Part shown: in pieces, positions 41,993 to 53,194 of the stretch | Layout of the letters: each line of letters opens with the position of its first letter | Position numbering within the stretch: the first letter of the stretch is position 1 | Origin: Hepsetus odoe | Taxonomy: Eukaryota; Chordata; Actinopteri; Characiformes; Hepsetidae | NCBI GenBank assembly: GCA_017165825.1 | Contig: CM029393.1 | Location: 186,001-250,000 of the forward strand | Reading direction: 5' to 3' | DNA length: 64,000 nucleotides | Made by a program: the position numbers and the translations under genes | Notes under the pieces: model-generated | Seen by the model: only the letters and a program-made list of their open reading frames with translations | Database searches by the model: none | What the model was told of the DNA's origin: nothing

Positions 41993-42345
41993 AAGTCAAG
42001 TCAAGTAGGATTTTATTGTCGATCCATTATCTGCCGCTTGTCCCAAACGGGTCGCGAGGGAGTGCTGGCGTCAACCCAGCGCACGCAGGGCAGAGACGGG
42101 GGACGCACCCTGGACAGGTCGCCAGCCCATCGCAGGGAGGGATTTTATTGTCATTTCAGCCATATACACAGTACATAGTGAAACGAAATAACGTTCCTCC
42201 AGGACCCTGGTGCTACATACAAAGACAACATAAGACACAACAGAAGACACAACATAAGACACAAGACAAGGCAACGAGTGCAGACAACAGACAGCACAAC
42301 AGACAGTACTTTCATCCGTAAGAGGGCCGCAGTGTTATGGAACAA
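41993..42345 (-). mobile_element. Rex1/CR1-like LINE 3' end
   Basis: The minus strand reads TTCCGGATGAAAGTACTGTC-like sequence (here in diverged form), TGTAGCACCAGGGTCCTGGA, TTCGTTTCACTATGTACTGT and AATGACAATAAAATCC, then a (CTTGA)n tail. The same 3' end occurs in plus orientation at 54.9-55.17 kb. It is split by a later insertion at 42021. Confidence 0.78.
42021..42139 (-). mobile_element. RTE-type tail fragment with 13-bp target duplication
   Basis: 119 bp corresponding to the (GGAT)-type tail of the chimeric SINE (plus strand ccattatctgccgcttgtcc onward). GGATTTTATTGTC is duplicated on both sides (42008-42020 and 42140-42152). No tRNA-like head is attached. Confidence 0.78.
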
Positions 42346-42349
42346 AGCA

Positions 42350-43250
42350 AGCCCAGGTGTTTGGGCAAATGTAACGGTGCTGGAGCAGCGTTATGGGTAA
42401 AGTACATAAGTACAGGGCAGTCTAAGATTTTTAAAGTTTAACTGATGGGGTGAAACTTTGTTTTTGAAATATAGATAATGACAGCCATCGATTACTTTTA
42501 AATTTCAGTTCTACAACCGAAGCTCCAAAATATATGGCTTTGAACAGCACCTGGCTGTCAGTACAGCGGAACAGCAGTTTATATACGGTAAAGTTGCTCC
42601 ATCTTCCGGGTAAAAATAAGTTTGCATTCAGTTGTGTTTCTCTGCAAGCTGAATTGATTGTTTAAGCGTACAATACTTTATAACTGTGGATAATACTTTG
42701 TAATAACTTAATAATTAATAATTGTTCTTTAAATAATAATATATATTGTGTTGTATTCCGTGATGCACAAAATAATTTAAGTCACCTTCAATATATATTT
42801 TTTTAATATCAAGAGCTTCAGGTTTCATTTTCTGGTACACATTCCATCAAGCTTTATTAAATTGTATAAATCATAAAACATTTTAAATCACCCCAGATTT
42901 ATGGAGTGAGCAAAAAGAGTATTAAGAACTAAATGTTTTAAAGATAAATTAAAGTAAATGACACATACTTATTAGTATATATATGTGTTTTTGCAATCAA
43001 ATCTATGAACCACTGACTCTACCATATTGATCAGGAGACCATGATATGACCACTCTCCAGCATCAGCAGATGGTCCAGAGCATAATTTATAGTATTAAAA
43101 TCACTGAAAATGTCACATGGACCTCTAGCACCAGCTCCTTAACAAAAAATCCAAAAGAGAGCATCTTTAATTCATGTGCAGGCTGAGGAGGCCACCTGTC
43201 CCACCAATCATCACATTTTATGAAAGTCATAGATAATCTAAAGAACAGCT
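42350..43250. other. Gene-free sequence, nothing recognised
   Basis: AT-rich, without exon-like peptides or confident repeats. Confidence 0.4.
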
Positions 43251-43251
43251 G

Positions 43252-43757
43252 CATTACTCCCTGGTATCTTTAAATCACGGCTGAAGACTTACTTCTTTAG
43301 TTTAGCTTACCCGCACCAATCACCATAGTGCACCACTAGTAATGTCGCTGGTGCTGCTGTACATGCCATCGCACTGTTTCATTTCTGTGTCTGTCACTAC
43401 TGGATCCTGCTCATTACTGACCCCCTCATTCCATTTCTCTCCCCACATGTCCGGGGGGGCCCATTGTGGTCATCACCTGAGTCCAATGCCGAGCTACCAT
43501 CTGGTCTGTGTGATGCATCTGATGCGCCAAGGGACCCTGGCGGCTCATTGGTACCTGGAAGCAACTTGGGACTCCTCACTGATCCTGGAGTTTAAAACCA
43601 AACTAACTCTGCACTGTTGGTATACCCAAGGGGGTTGGGTAGCCGGTTGACCTTGGACCCTCAGAGGTTTTTTTTTCTCCACATAGTGGAGTTTTTGGTT
43701 CCTCTCCTCCGTAGTCGTCCGGCTTAAACATCTTAAACAATAAATTGAATTGAATAA
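43252..43757 (+). mobile_element. L2-type LINE 3' end (5'-truncated)
   Basis: Starts at the CTTTAAATCACGGCTGAAGA block, continues through AATGTCGCTGGTGCTGCTG and ends in an aataaattgaattgaat tail after a short internal deletion. Confidence 0.8.
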
Positions 43758-43784
43758 TCTCAGACTAGGCAATAATCCAAGATG

Positions 43785-44065
43785 TTGGATCCAAAATGTT
43801 ATGTTATATGGTTTGGAGATGGTGGTACTGATGAAAAGACATTCAGCAAGCCTGGAGTTAGCAATTAAAGATTCTGAGATTTGCACTAGAAGTGATGAGG
43901 ATGGAAAGTATTAAGAATGAGTTCAGTGGAGGGACAGCTCAGGCTGGGTTGCGTAGAGACTGCAGACTGCACTGGTTCGGACATTTGCAGAGGAGAGACG
44001 AGGAGACTATTGGGAGAAGGATGTTGAGGACTGAGCTGCCAAGCAAGAGGAGAAAAGGAAGGAAA
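43785..44065 (+). mobile_element. RTE-type LINE C-terminal fragment
   Basis: Encodes remnants of LHWFGHLQRRDEETIGRRML and ELPSKRRKGRKI, the conserved C-terminal signature of the family. The ending is replaced by a SINE tail (44066-44140). Confidence 0.7.
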
Positions 44066-44140
44066 ATTTCGTTGTGGTTCAGTGTGTGCTGTGCTGTGAC
44101 CTCACAATGACAAGGGTTGTCACTTTCACTTTCACTTTCA
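44066..44140 (+). mobile_element. SINE tail fragment
   Basis: Only the TTTCGTTGTGGTTCAGTGTG tail and CACTTT repeats of the main SINE family are present. Confidence 0.7.
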
Positions 44141-44429
44141 ATGAAGCCCCCCCTTGCTCCAAAGCCACTGTTGCTCAGTCTTTCCTTTGGCGATCTTGTC
44201 GTGATCGGTCATGCCATGATACTGAGTGAAATAGAGTGAGCAAGAAGGAAGCTTCAACAGACTGTGGGGTTGTCCACATACCCTTCTGGGAGTGAAAGAT
44301 TGAGTCAATGAAGGTGGCGATGTGAGAGGAACCTATGGCTGTACTGGAGGAGGTGTTTGCACCTCCAACCGCCGCATGAGCTCCATAGCCAGAACTGAAA
44401 GCTAGTGAATGGCATGACCCTGTTCTGCT

Positions 44430-44642
44430 ATCTGTTTATCACATGCTTGTAAGAGTGGTGGTTTTTACTCTTGGCCACCACACCTTATAATCTAGCATAG
44501 TTCATTTGGCATTTGCTTGGAGGAAGAGGTAGTAGGACATCATGTGATGAGGCAGCCAGGCCCTTGAAACAATGAAGCACACCTGATGTCCTAACAAGGC
44601 GCCAGGTGTGCCCAGTCAGTGCAGAGCACTACACCTGTGACA
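44430..44642 (-). mobile_element. Partial gypsy-like LTR
   Basis: The end CACCTGTGACA and the CACACCTGATGTCCTAACAA block match the LTR at 7.35 kb. The other end is not recognisable. Confidence 0.55.
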
Positions 44643-44852
44643 CACTTAGGAAGATTGGTCTATACAATGGTAGAGGTTGGTGCATCATGCAGGTTTTTAT
44701 ATCACACACAGAAGAAATTATGTAGGAACAAAGCCATTGATTATTTTTAACTGACCCATCATTTGGCTAGTGAACATCTTTTTTTTCATGTTTGCTAAGC
44801 TCAGATGGATTTTACTGGTTGGTTTTTACTGTTTTTACTTTAACTAGCTATA

Positions 44853-46280
44853 GTGGATTTCTGTCTACTTTTATTGTTTACTAATATTCTTTTCCTGAGC
44901 CCACCAAACCGGACCCCCTCAACGCCCTGGCTGCACCTAGAAATCCTGTCCATAAAAATTATGAAAAGGATCGGTGACAAAGGGCAGCCCTGGCGGAGTC
45001 CAACTCTCACCGGAAACAGGTCCGACTTACTGCTGGCAATGCGGACCAAGCTCCGACACCGGTTGTACAGGGCCTGGACAGCCCTTAACAGGGAATCCGA
45101 TACCCCATACTCTCGGAGTACCCCCCACAGGACTCCCAGAGGGACAAGGTCGAATGCCTTCTCCAAGTCCACAAAGCACATGTAAACTGGTTGGGCAAAC
45201 TCCCATGCACCCTCCAGGACCCTGCTAAGGGTGTAGAGCTGGTCCACCGTTCCACGACCTGGACGGAAACCACACTGCTCCTCCTGAATCTGTGGTTCGA
45301 CTATCCGACGGACCCTCCTTTCCAGGACCCCTGAATAGACTTTCCCGGGGAGGCTGAGAAGTGTGATCCCTCTATAGTTGGAACACACCCTCCGGTCCCC
45401 TTTCTTAAAGAGGGGGACCACCACCCCGGTTTGCCAATCCAGAGGCACTGTCCCCGATGTCCATGCAATGTTGCAGAGGTGTGTCAACCACGACAGTCCT
45501 ACAACATCCAGAGCCTTGAGGAACTCTGGGCGGATCTCATCCACCCCTGGAGCCCTGCCACCAAGGAGCTTTTTGACCACCTCTGCAACCTCGGCCCCAG
45601 AGATGGAAGAGTCCACCTCTATGTCCCCAGGTTCTGCTTCCTCATCGGAAGGCATGTTGGTGGAATTAAGGAGGTCTTTGAAGTATTCCCCCCACCGATC
45701 CACAACGGTGGACCAGAATCTCTTCAAAGCCGTCTGGAAGTCCTTCTCCATGGCCTCCCCAAACTCCTCCCACGCCCGAGTTTTTGCCTCAGCAACCACC
45801 AAAGCCGCATTCCACTTGGCTCCTTCCCCACCAGAGAGGTGACATTCCACGTCCCTAGAGCCAGCTTCTGCATTCGAGGATCAGACCGCCAAGGCCACCA
45901 CCCAGCACACACTGCACCCAACCTCTTTGGCCCATCCCACAGGTGGTGAGCCCATGGGAAGGGGGACCCACGTTGCCTCTTCGGGCTGTGCCCGGCCAGG
46001 CCCCATGGGTGAAGGCCCGACCGCCAGGCGCTTGCCATCTAGCCCCACTTCTAGGTCTGGCTCCAGAGGGAGGCCCTGGTGACCCACTTCCGGGTGAGGG
46101 AAAACGTTGTCCAAAAGTCTTTCTCGTCATAAGAGGACCTCTGAACCGCTCTTTGTCTCTTCCCTCACCTAGGACCTGTTTGCCTTGGGTGCCCGCTACC
46201 AGGGGCATGAAGCCCCCGACAACATAGCTCCCAGGATCATTGGGACACGCAAACCCCGCTACCACGATAAGGTGGCAGTT
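44853..46280 (-). mobile_element. RTE-type LINE with 336-codon reverse transcriptase frame
   Basis: The minus-strand frame 44840-45850 holds reverse transcriptase motifs in order: GRAPGVDEIRPEFLKAL, VCSNYRGITLLSLPGKVYSG, CGFRPGRGTVDQLYTL, MCFVDLEKAFDLVPLGVLWG (motif A) and VGLRQGCPLSPILFIIFMDR (motif B). It stops just before the FADD motif, so the catalytic pair is missing. Upstream, LALGTWNVTSLVGKEP (45724-46038) is the start of the endonuclease, joined directly to linker sequence, so most of the endonuclease is deleted. This is a different, less decayed and GC-richer family than the other RTE copies here, perhaps Rex3-like. Confidence 0.82.
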
Positions 46281-46284
46281 CGAG

Positions 46285-46730
46285 GAGGGGTCCTCATCAG
46301 TAATCAAGTCATTTACTTTTATGAATTTAGAAATGTAACGCTGGCAGGGTGCGGGAAGGACATCAATGCAGAGCCGGGAGTCAGGAACATTCATTATTCA
46401 TTATATTAACCAAAACAAGATCCAAGGACTGCAGTTCTGACTAAAACAAGACACAAGGAACCGCAGTCTAACTAAAACAAGTTACCAAGAGTTACCAAAA
46501 CCACCATTAACGTGAGGCTTCGCTTCATGAATGAACCGCGCTCTGTTCCGACTCATCAGGGCTTAAATAGCAGCCACAATGAAGCACAACTGTGCCTTCA
46601 TGAGCTCAGGTGTGCTCAGTCAAAACAGAGCGCCCTCTACCGTGCCCAAAACGAACCTCACTCGTGACAAGAACTAAGTGATCTAATATTCAGCAATCCC
46701 AGCTTTAGATTCAAGGAGGTGACTGTCACA
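46285..46730 (-). mobile_element. L2-type LINE fragment interrupted by an LTR
   Basis: 46285-46333 and 46670-46730 together match 59395-59490 by eye (aactaagtgatctaatattc, agctttagattcaagg). The LTR sits in the middle and the RTE LINE abuts on the left. Confidence 0.6.
46334..46669 (-). mobile_element. Solo LTR (Ty3/gypsy-like)
   Basis: Begins TGTAACGCTGGCAGGGTGCG and ends CTCGTGACA. The flanking pentamers are AGAAA and AGAAC (4 of 5). It is the same family as the 16.9-kb LTR but longer, with an extra ccaaggactgcag-type tandem stretch at 46410-46500. Confidence 0.78.
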
Positions 46731-46734
46731 TCAA

Positions 46735-46978
46735 GTCAAGTCAAGTCAGATTAATTTATACAGTTATTTTTACAACTGTTATTGTCACAAACATTAGTTT
46801 TTATTTTTATTGTCACAATCTATAGAATCTATATACGAGCTCCAAGTGAATAAGCCAAGGGCGACAAAGGCCAGGAAAAAGCTACTTAAAACTGGAAGAA
46901 GAAACACTGGATGAACCAAAACCCATCCTTCTCTGGTTGACATCGGATAATAAAGAAAGGAAAGAAAGAGAAAGTGCA
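46735..46978. repeat. Dispersed repeat, partner of 14.63-14.78 kb
   Basis: An AAGTC tandem run followed by tattgtcacaa and the gagctccaagtgaataagcc block shared with the 14.6-kb copy. Confidence 0.5.
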
Positions 46979-47377
46979 TTCTATAAATGAATAGATTTAG
47001 TGATGAGTTCTAGTAAAGCATAAGCATAAAAGAGTCCATTAGATTCTGTAATTGAAAGTTCAGTTAGCTAATTGTGGTGATTCGCTTGAATAGGTAAAGC
47101 TTTTTTTAACCTTAGTGACAGCAGCTCATGAAGATCCAGTATGATGTAGCTGATCTCAAGAGGAGAGCAATCTGAAGATAGTCGGATCAATCAAGAGGAC
47201 AGTCAACTTAGACAATGGACTAGCTGGTCTGGAGTTCAGGAAACCCTCAGGGAAATTGATGGACTTGGCTGGGAAGCATTTCAGAAAATGCATATGCTGC
47301 CCACTGTACAGGTGGTAGATGGCCATTCATGTCAAACAGAGAGAAATTAATTTCACAGTGTGCTACAGAGTGCAGCG

Positions 47378-47636
47378 GGGGCAGCAGTGGCCTAGTGGTT
47401 AGGGAGTTGGCCTCAGGATCAGAAGGGCATGGGTTCAAATCCCAGACCAGTAGGTTGCCCTGAGGTACCCTTGAGCAAGGTACAGTCTCCATCAGTGCTC
47501 CCTGGGCGCTTTCAATAGCTGCCCCCTGGTGCACGTGTGTGTATGGGTGAAATGCAGAGGTCGAATTCTGTTGTCTCACTGTGTGCTGTGCTGTGCTGTG
47601 TTTCACTATGACAAAAATAGTCACTTTAACTTTCAA
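47378..47636 (+). mobile_element. tRNA-derived SINE
   Basis: A full-length copy: head GCAGTGGCCTAGTGGTTAGG, exact B box GGTTCAAATCCC, body, and a tail with CACTGTGTGCTGTGCTGTG followed by CACTTT repeats. Confidence 0.88.
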
Positions 47637-47639
47637 GGG

Positions 47640-49200
47640 TGTACCCAGTGGAGAGAAAGGTGTGAATGGTGCTGACTTCAATGTTGGTGAAGAGAACAGA
47701 GGGGATTAAGATGGCTGTAGTGAATGGCTGGTGCATACAGGTGTATGGCTGTAGTGAAAACATGTTTTAGAAGTGGGAGGAACACATGTTGGCATAAAAG
47801 TGGATAAAGATGCAGACAGGTGAATTATATCATAGGGGAAAGTGTAGCAAAAGAGCACAGAATGGTGGTCTGTAGGAAGACCTTGGAGGTCAAGAAGAGG
47901 AAGAAAGTAAGGGCAGAGTCAAGGATCAAATGGTGGAAGGTGAAGGAAAAAGACTGTAAGGTGCGAGATTGGAGGATGTGAGGATAGTGAATCAGGAAGT
48001 GCAGCAAATAAGCAAGATGGAAGTAAGAGCAGTGATGAAGAGGATGAAGAATGGAAAGTCAGTTGGTCCGGATGACATACCAGTGGAAGCGTGGAGATGT
48101 TTAGGAGAGATGGCAGTGGACTTTCTAACCAGATTGTTTAACGCATTCTTGGAAAGTGAGAGGATGCCGGAAGATAAGAGAGAAACTGTTCTGGTACTGA
48201 TTTTCAAGAAAAAGGGTGATCCACAGGACTGTAGTAATTATAGAGGAATAATATTGATCAGCCACATCATGAAGCTATGGGAAAGGATAGTGGAAGCTTG
48301 AATAAGATAAGAGATAATGATTACTGAGCAGCAATATGGTTTTGTGCCCAGAAAGAGGACTACAGATGCAATGTTTGTTCTGAGGGTGTTGATGTAGAAT
48401 TATAGAAAAGGTCAGAAGGAGTTGCATTGTGCCTTTGTAAACTTTGAGAAAACATATGACACAGTGCCTGGAGAGGAGTTGTGATACTGTACAAGGAAGT
48501 CAGTTGTGGCAGAGAAGTATGCCAGAGTAGATGATATTTATGAGGACAGTGTGAAATTGTGAGGTCTGCAGTAGAGTGATGTTTGCATTCAAAGTAGAGT
48601 TGGTATTACATCAAGGACCAGCACTGAGCCCTGTCTTGTTTGCACTGGTGATGGACAGGTTGATAGGCAAAATTAGACAGGCTCATGGGCCATGTTTGCA
48701 GATGACATTGTGACCAACAGTGAGAGTAGGGAGCAGCTTACCTAGTAGGGACCATGGACAGTTGGAGATATGCGCTAGAAAGGAGAGGAATGAAAGTCAG
48801 TAGGACTAAAATGGAATACATGAGATACAGGAGCTGGAGGTCTATCACCAGAGTTAAAGATGCTGAGATTTGCATAGGGAATAATGATGTTGGACAGGAT
48901 TAGGAATGAGTTTATTAGAAGGATAGCTGAGGTTGGACGATTGGAGACAAGGTCAAAGAAGAGAGATTATGTTGGTTTGAATATGTGCAGAGGAGAGATG
49001 AGTACGTTGAGAGAGGGTTATTGAGGATGGAGCTACCAGGCAAGAGGAGAAAAGGAAGGCTAAATAGCAGTTTTATGGATGTGGTGAGAGAGGACATGCA
49101 GGCTGTTGGTTTGATGGAGGAAGATGCAGAGAACCAGAAGAACTGGGGAGATGGTCCCTGTGGCAACCCCTAATGAGAGCAGCCAAAAGGAGAATTAAGA
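47640..49200 (+). mobile_element. RTE-type LINE, best copy of the dispersed family
   Basis: The longest coherent piece is at 47969-48301: KNGKSVGPDDIPVEAWRCLG, EMAVDFLTRLFNAFLESERM and SNYRGIILISHIMKLWERIV. It is followed by broken EQQYGFVPRKRTTDA-like, thumb and C-terminal ELPGKRRKGR (49030) regions. Stops and frameshifts throughout. Confidence 0.8.
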
Positions 49201-51090
49201 AGAAGAATTCCTCCTGAAAATGCGATTAGTAGGGGAATAAGTTGAATGAATCACCATGTATGAATTTGTTTTTGTGAGTTTACCCTCCTTTCTTTGACTA
49301 GGAGGCAGACATGGAAGAGGATTAGGTTGTGGCAGGTAACCTGAGCTGTGCCATTAAGGTCAGCCTTGTGTTAACCAGTCCAAGACCTCTATGCTGAGTT
49401 CACAATTAAGCAATGAGGGATCTAATATTAAACCAATTCCAGTGTAGGAGGTTGTGAATGGAGATGAATTGGTTAGCAAAGTATATAGTGCTATAGGTAG
49501 ATAACCTATTAGGTTGGATAGAATGATCTCATGAGTATTTTAGTCACAAATATCCCAGAGATGGGTCCTTTGAGGAAAGCAATGTACCTGCTGCTTAAGG
49601 CATCTGGGATGGAGTAACAGATCCTAAAATGGGACTATAAGTATATGGATGAAGGTATTATAACATGGACAAAAATTCTTCCACCACCTATGGCTCCCCC
49701 ACCTGATTTCTCTTCTATTAATAAAACTGGTAGTAAAAGCAAATGATTTTAAAATGATGACTGTCAAACATTTATTTATCCTAAGCTGTTCCATTCGCTA
49801 GGAAGATGATTAATGCAAATTCTTCCTCAGATTCTGATTCAGACTCCAAATCTGACTCAGACCTCAATGCAAAAACAGATGCAAGGAACATGGTATTCCC
49901 TTCTTTGTATCAACAGGGGTTAAATTGCTGCCCGCTGCTGCCCCTCTAAAGAACATTGTCTTCAGTCTTCTCTTGACAGGCCGGAGCATTTTGTGGACTT
50001 CCTTGTTAAAATGACTTGTTATTCACAACTGACAGGACCTGATTCCACGTGATTCTTTCATTAGTTCTTAAAGATTCATATGATGAAGAAGAGTTCATCA
50101 AGGAGGTGGACATTTTGGATCCCCCAAATGATACTCAACTGAAGTATCACTCATACATATGTTATGAGGATTAAGGTTAAAGTGGGTGATAAGTTTGAAG
50201 AACATTGAGAGAACTGACATTCTTGTGACAAGCAATAATGATCCTACATTGTCATTTTTGCACTGCTTTGTGATTATCCCAAATTATATACTCAGTTAAC
50301 TAAGTAGGGACATCATGTATAAATTAGGGCTGCCTATCTCTTTTGATAAATGTCTGTTTCCTCCGAATCTACTAATGTTTCTCTTCTGAGTTGTCCTGTG
50401 ATTGATCTATCTCCAGATGACTCCTAAGCTACCACCACATCTAAGCCATCTGCCAAAACAAATGTGGGTGGCTTTAAAAGACCAGGTAGGCTTTTTGCCA
50501 TGTGCTGTGTGCTTTTTTCTGCATTCCAGATATACATACCATAATTTGCATTTACTTTCAGAAACAAGCAATTACAAATTATTCTGAATGCCTCAAGGCT
50601 TTCTTGATTCGCCTACTGTGTTCTCTTCAGCTATATGTGACAACTTGTCCTCACGATCCATGCCTCATGGGTCTTCCATGTTACAGAATGCATATGCCAT
50701 CCTTCTCAGTGCATCCTTCAATGAAGTCTGCCATCTATACAAGGAAGGGTTCAAGCTGTCCATGGAAAAGTTGCAGTAAACACAAACCTCTGTGACTTAT
50801 CATGGCCTTGTGCCATGACCCCTGACTATTCCTCCTGCAATAGAACTTTGTGTTTGGTGTGTAAAGCTGACATGCTTGACTCCACTTGAACATGGAAATG
50901 TTTACCGCCTTTTAACATCTTAAGAACTCTTTGTGTTCATCCATGGCTTTAGAGCTGCCGGCCTATGCAAAGCCCTATACCCACAACCATGGGGTATGGA
51001 AAATGGAGTGCTGGCCCAGAGACATGGGAATGGGCTGCAGCCTGTGGCCTATCATTGTAAAACTCTTGATAACGTTGCGTGTCTGGCAAA
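49200..51090. other. Gene-free sequence, nothing recognised
   Basis: Short open frames only. 50400-50800 has three overlapping frames of 61-97 codons without family motifs, which I regard as chance or relics of an unidentified element. Confidence 0.4.
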
Positions 51091-51095
51091 CAGAT

Positions 51096-51293
51096 TGGTG
51101 GTGGTCTAGTGGTAGGGTACTTGCCTATGGACCTATGGAGGTTCCTGGTTTGAATCCCACCTCTGGTACCACCACCACTGGGTCCCTAAGCAAGACCCCT
51201 TAACCCTGAGTTGCTCCAGGGGGACTGTCCCTGTAATTAGGACATGGAAGTTGCTCTAGATAAGAGCGTCTGCTAAATGCTGCAAATGTAAAT
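51096..51293 (+). mobile_element. Second SINE family (tRNA head, taaatgtaaatg tail)
   Basis: Head GGTGGTCTAGTGGTAGGGTA, B box GGTTTGAATCCC, body AGCAAGACCCCTTAACCCTG, and tail tctagataagagcgtctgct ending aaatgtaaatg. Confidence 0.85.
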
Positions 51294-51379
51294 GTCTGTC
51301 CTAGCTTCATATGGTTCCCATTCTCTTTTTAGATAAGATGAGGTCAAAAATAACACAATCCTATTTTCTCAGGTTAAAA

Positions 51380-51550
51380 ATGCCAGTAGGTTGCCCTGAG
51401 GTACCCTTGAGCAAGGTACCATCCCGTTACTGCTATTTGGGCACTTTCAATAGCTGCCCTCTGCTGCACGTGTGTAGTTTCGTTGTAGTTCACTGTGTGC
51501 CATGCTGTGTACTCACAATGACAAGAATGGTCACTTTCAATTCACTTTTA
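51380..51550 (+). mobile_element. Headless SINE copy
   Basis: Body (AGTAGGTTGCCCTGAGGTAC) and tail of the main SINE family without the tRNA-like head, the form expected from 5' truncation. Confidence 0.75.
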
Positions 51551-51595
51551 AATGACACTGGGAAAAGCAATGTGAAGTGCAGCTCTTTTTGATGA

Positions 51596-52367
51596 TAGAA
51601 TAGAATAATAGAATAGAATAATCCTTTATTATCCCATGAATGGGAAAATCGGGTGTTACAAAGCTCTTAACAAGAAAGAACAGAAAGAAAGAGAGAATAT
51701 ATAAAGACAAATATAAATAATATATAAAATATATAAAAAATATATGCAGATATCCATATACATATCCATATACAGAGCTATAAATATATATACATATACA
51801 TATTTACAGGGCAAGTAACAGAAAGAAAGAATATGAAAAGAATATGAAAAACGGAAAGATAACCTTGAACACAGAGAGAATATAATAGTAATAATAATAA
51901 TAATAGTAAATTATAATACATTCTTAATAAATAAATACATTATAAAATAAATAAATACATGTAAATGTAGATATAAATGCAAATGTAATAATAACAACAA
52001 CAACAACAACAACAATAATAATAATAATAATAATAACAATAATATTTAGTAATAATAAATAGTAATGCTAGGTTGAGTTGTGGATTCTGATGGCTGCAGG
52101 TAAGAATGACCTGCGATAGCGTTCCTTCTTACACTGCAGGTGTAAAAGTCTACTGCTGAACGAGCTGCTCAGTGCTCATACAATCTCATGCAGGGGGTGG
52201 GAGGTGTTGTCCCTGATGGATGTTAGCTTGGATAACATCCTCTCTTCCCCTACCTGCTCGATAGATTTCAGCGGAAAGTCCAGGACAGAGCTGGCCCTCT
52301 TGACCAGTTTATTTAGTTTCCCCCTGTCTCTCTCCACGATTCTACCACACCAGCAGACCTGTAACAC
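51596..52367 (-). mobile_element. Rex1/CR1-like LINE C-terminus and 3' UTR
   Basis: The minus-strand frame 52176-52367 reads CWCGRIVERDRGKLNKLVKR and ERMLSKLTSIRDNTSHPLHE, the C-terminal signature of these LINEs. On its 3' side lie an AT-rich UTR, (AAT)n/(AAC)n repeats near 51890-52040, and TAGAATA repeats at the end. Confidence 0.75.
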
Positions 52368-52554
52368 AAAAGATCAACTAATTTTTTATCATTATAATAC
52401 TAGCTGCATGGAAAATGACAAAATTACTTACAGGCAACTATTAGTGTGCAGAATTATTACACAACTACATAAAAAATGAACATTTCACTATCTCAGATGT
52501 TAATTTTCATCTCTTAAAATGATTTTAAGTGACATAAAAAAACTAAAAAAACTA

Positions 52555-52745
52555 AACAATATAGCCACCTTTCTTTTCAATAACAGTCATAAGCTTTCAG
52601 TTTATGGAGTCTGTGAATTTCTTGACCTGTTGACGATAAACGTTTTGTGCACCATCGACCATAGCATCCCAGAAACTGTTCAGAGAGGTGGACTGTTTTT
52701 TTGTTTACCATAAATCTCCCATTTAAGAAGGGTCCACAAGTTTAA
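52555..52745 (-). mobile_element. Tc1 fragment
   Basis: Matches 28010-28140 by eye (aacagtcataagctttcagt, cccatttaagaagggtccac), the transposon region just outside the transposase end. Confidence 0.65.
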
Positions 52746-52749
52746 ACAA

Positions 52750-53190
52750 AGTTCAAAAGACCTTTGGTTTATATAGTTTATTCAAATATGTGCCATTCAC
52801 CAAAATATAACTCTTGTAGTTAAAAAAACAAAACTGATTTTTAAAACAAAGAAAACAAATGTTACTGCTAAAATAGATTTTAGGTTATTTTAATCTGACA
52901 AGCATTGACCACACTGCTATTGCTGTATTGCTGTACATCCATCAAATGAGTGGGACCTCTTAATGGTGTGCAGCTGCTATTCTTTAGGATTAATGTTTGT
53001 TTTTGTATGTGTGTGGAAGATTCATGTATTTTTTCATTTAGCTTTTTTTAATAAACTGCAGAGAGCAGTTAACACAGCTTGACAGCTTGTCTATTTTTAG
53101 TGCTCTTTGCAATGTTTTTTTTTGGTGTTGCTAGTTGTGTACCCTTTACCTAGGTAATTAGCATGTAAGCATAACAAAATAAGGAGCAGA
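52750..53190. other. Gene-free sequence, nothing recognised
   Basis: AT-rich, no motif seen. Confidence 0.4.
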
Positions 53191-53194
53191 GATG

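Noticed and set aside
44840..45850. A 336-codon minus-strand frame as a host gene
   Set aside because: Its motifs are those of a LINE reverse transcriptase, and it lacks the catalytic FADD.
50402..50795. Three overlapping plus-strand frames as a small gene
   Set aside because: No conserved motif, no splice-site support and no promoter signal.
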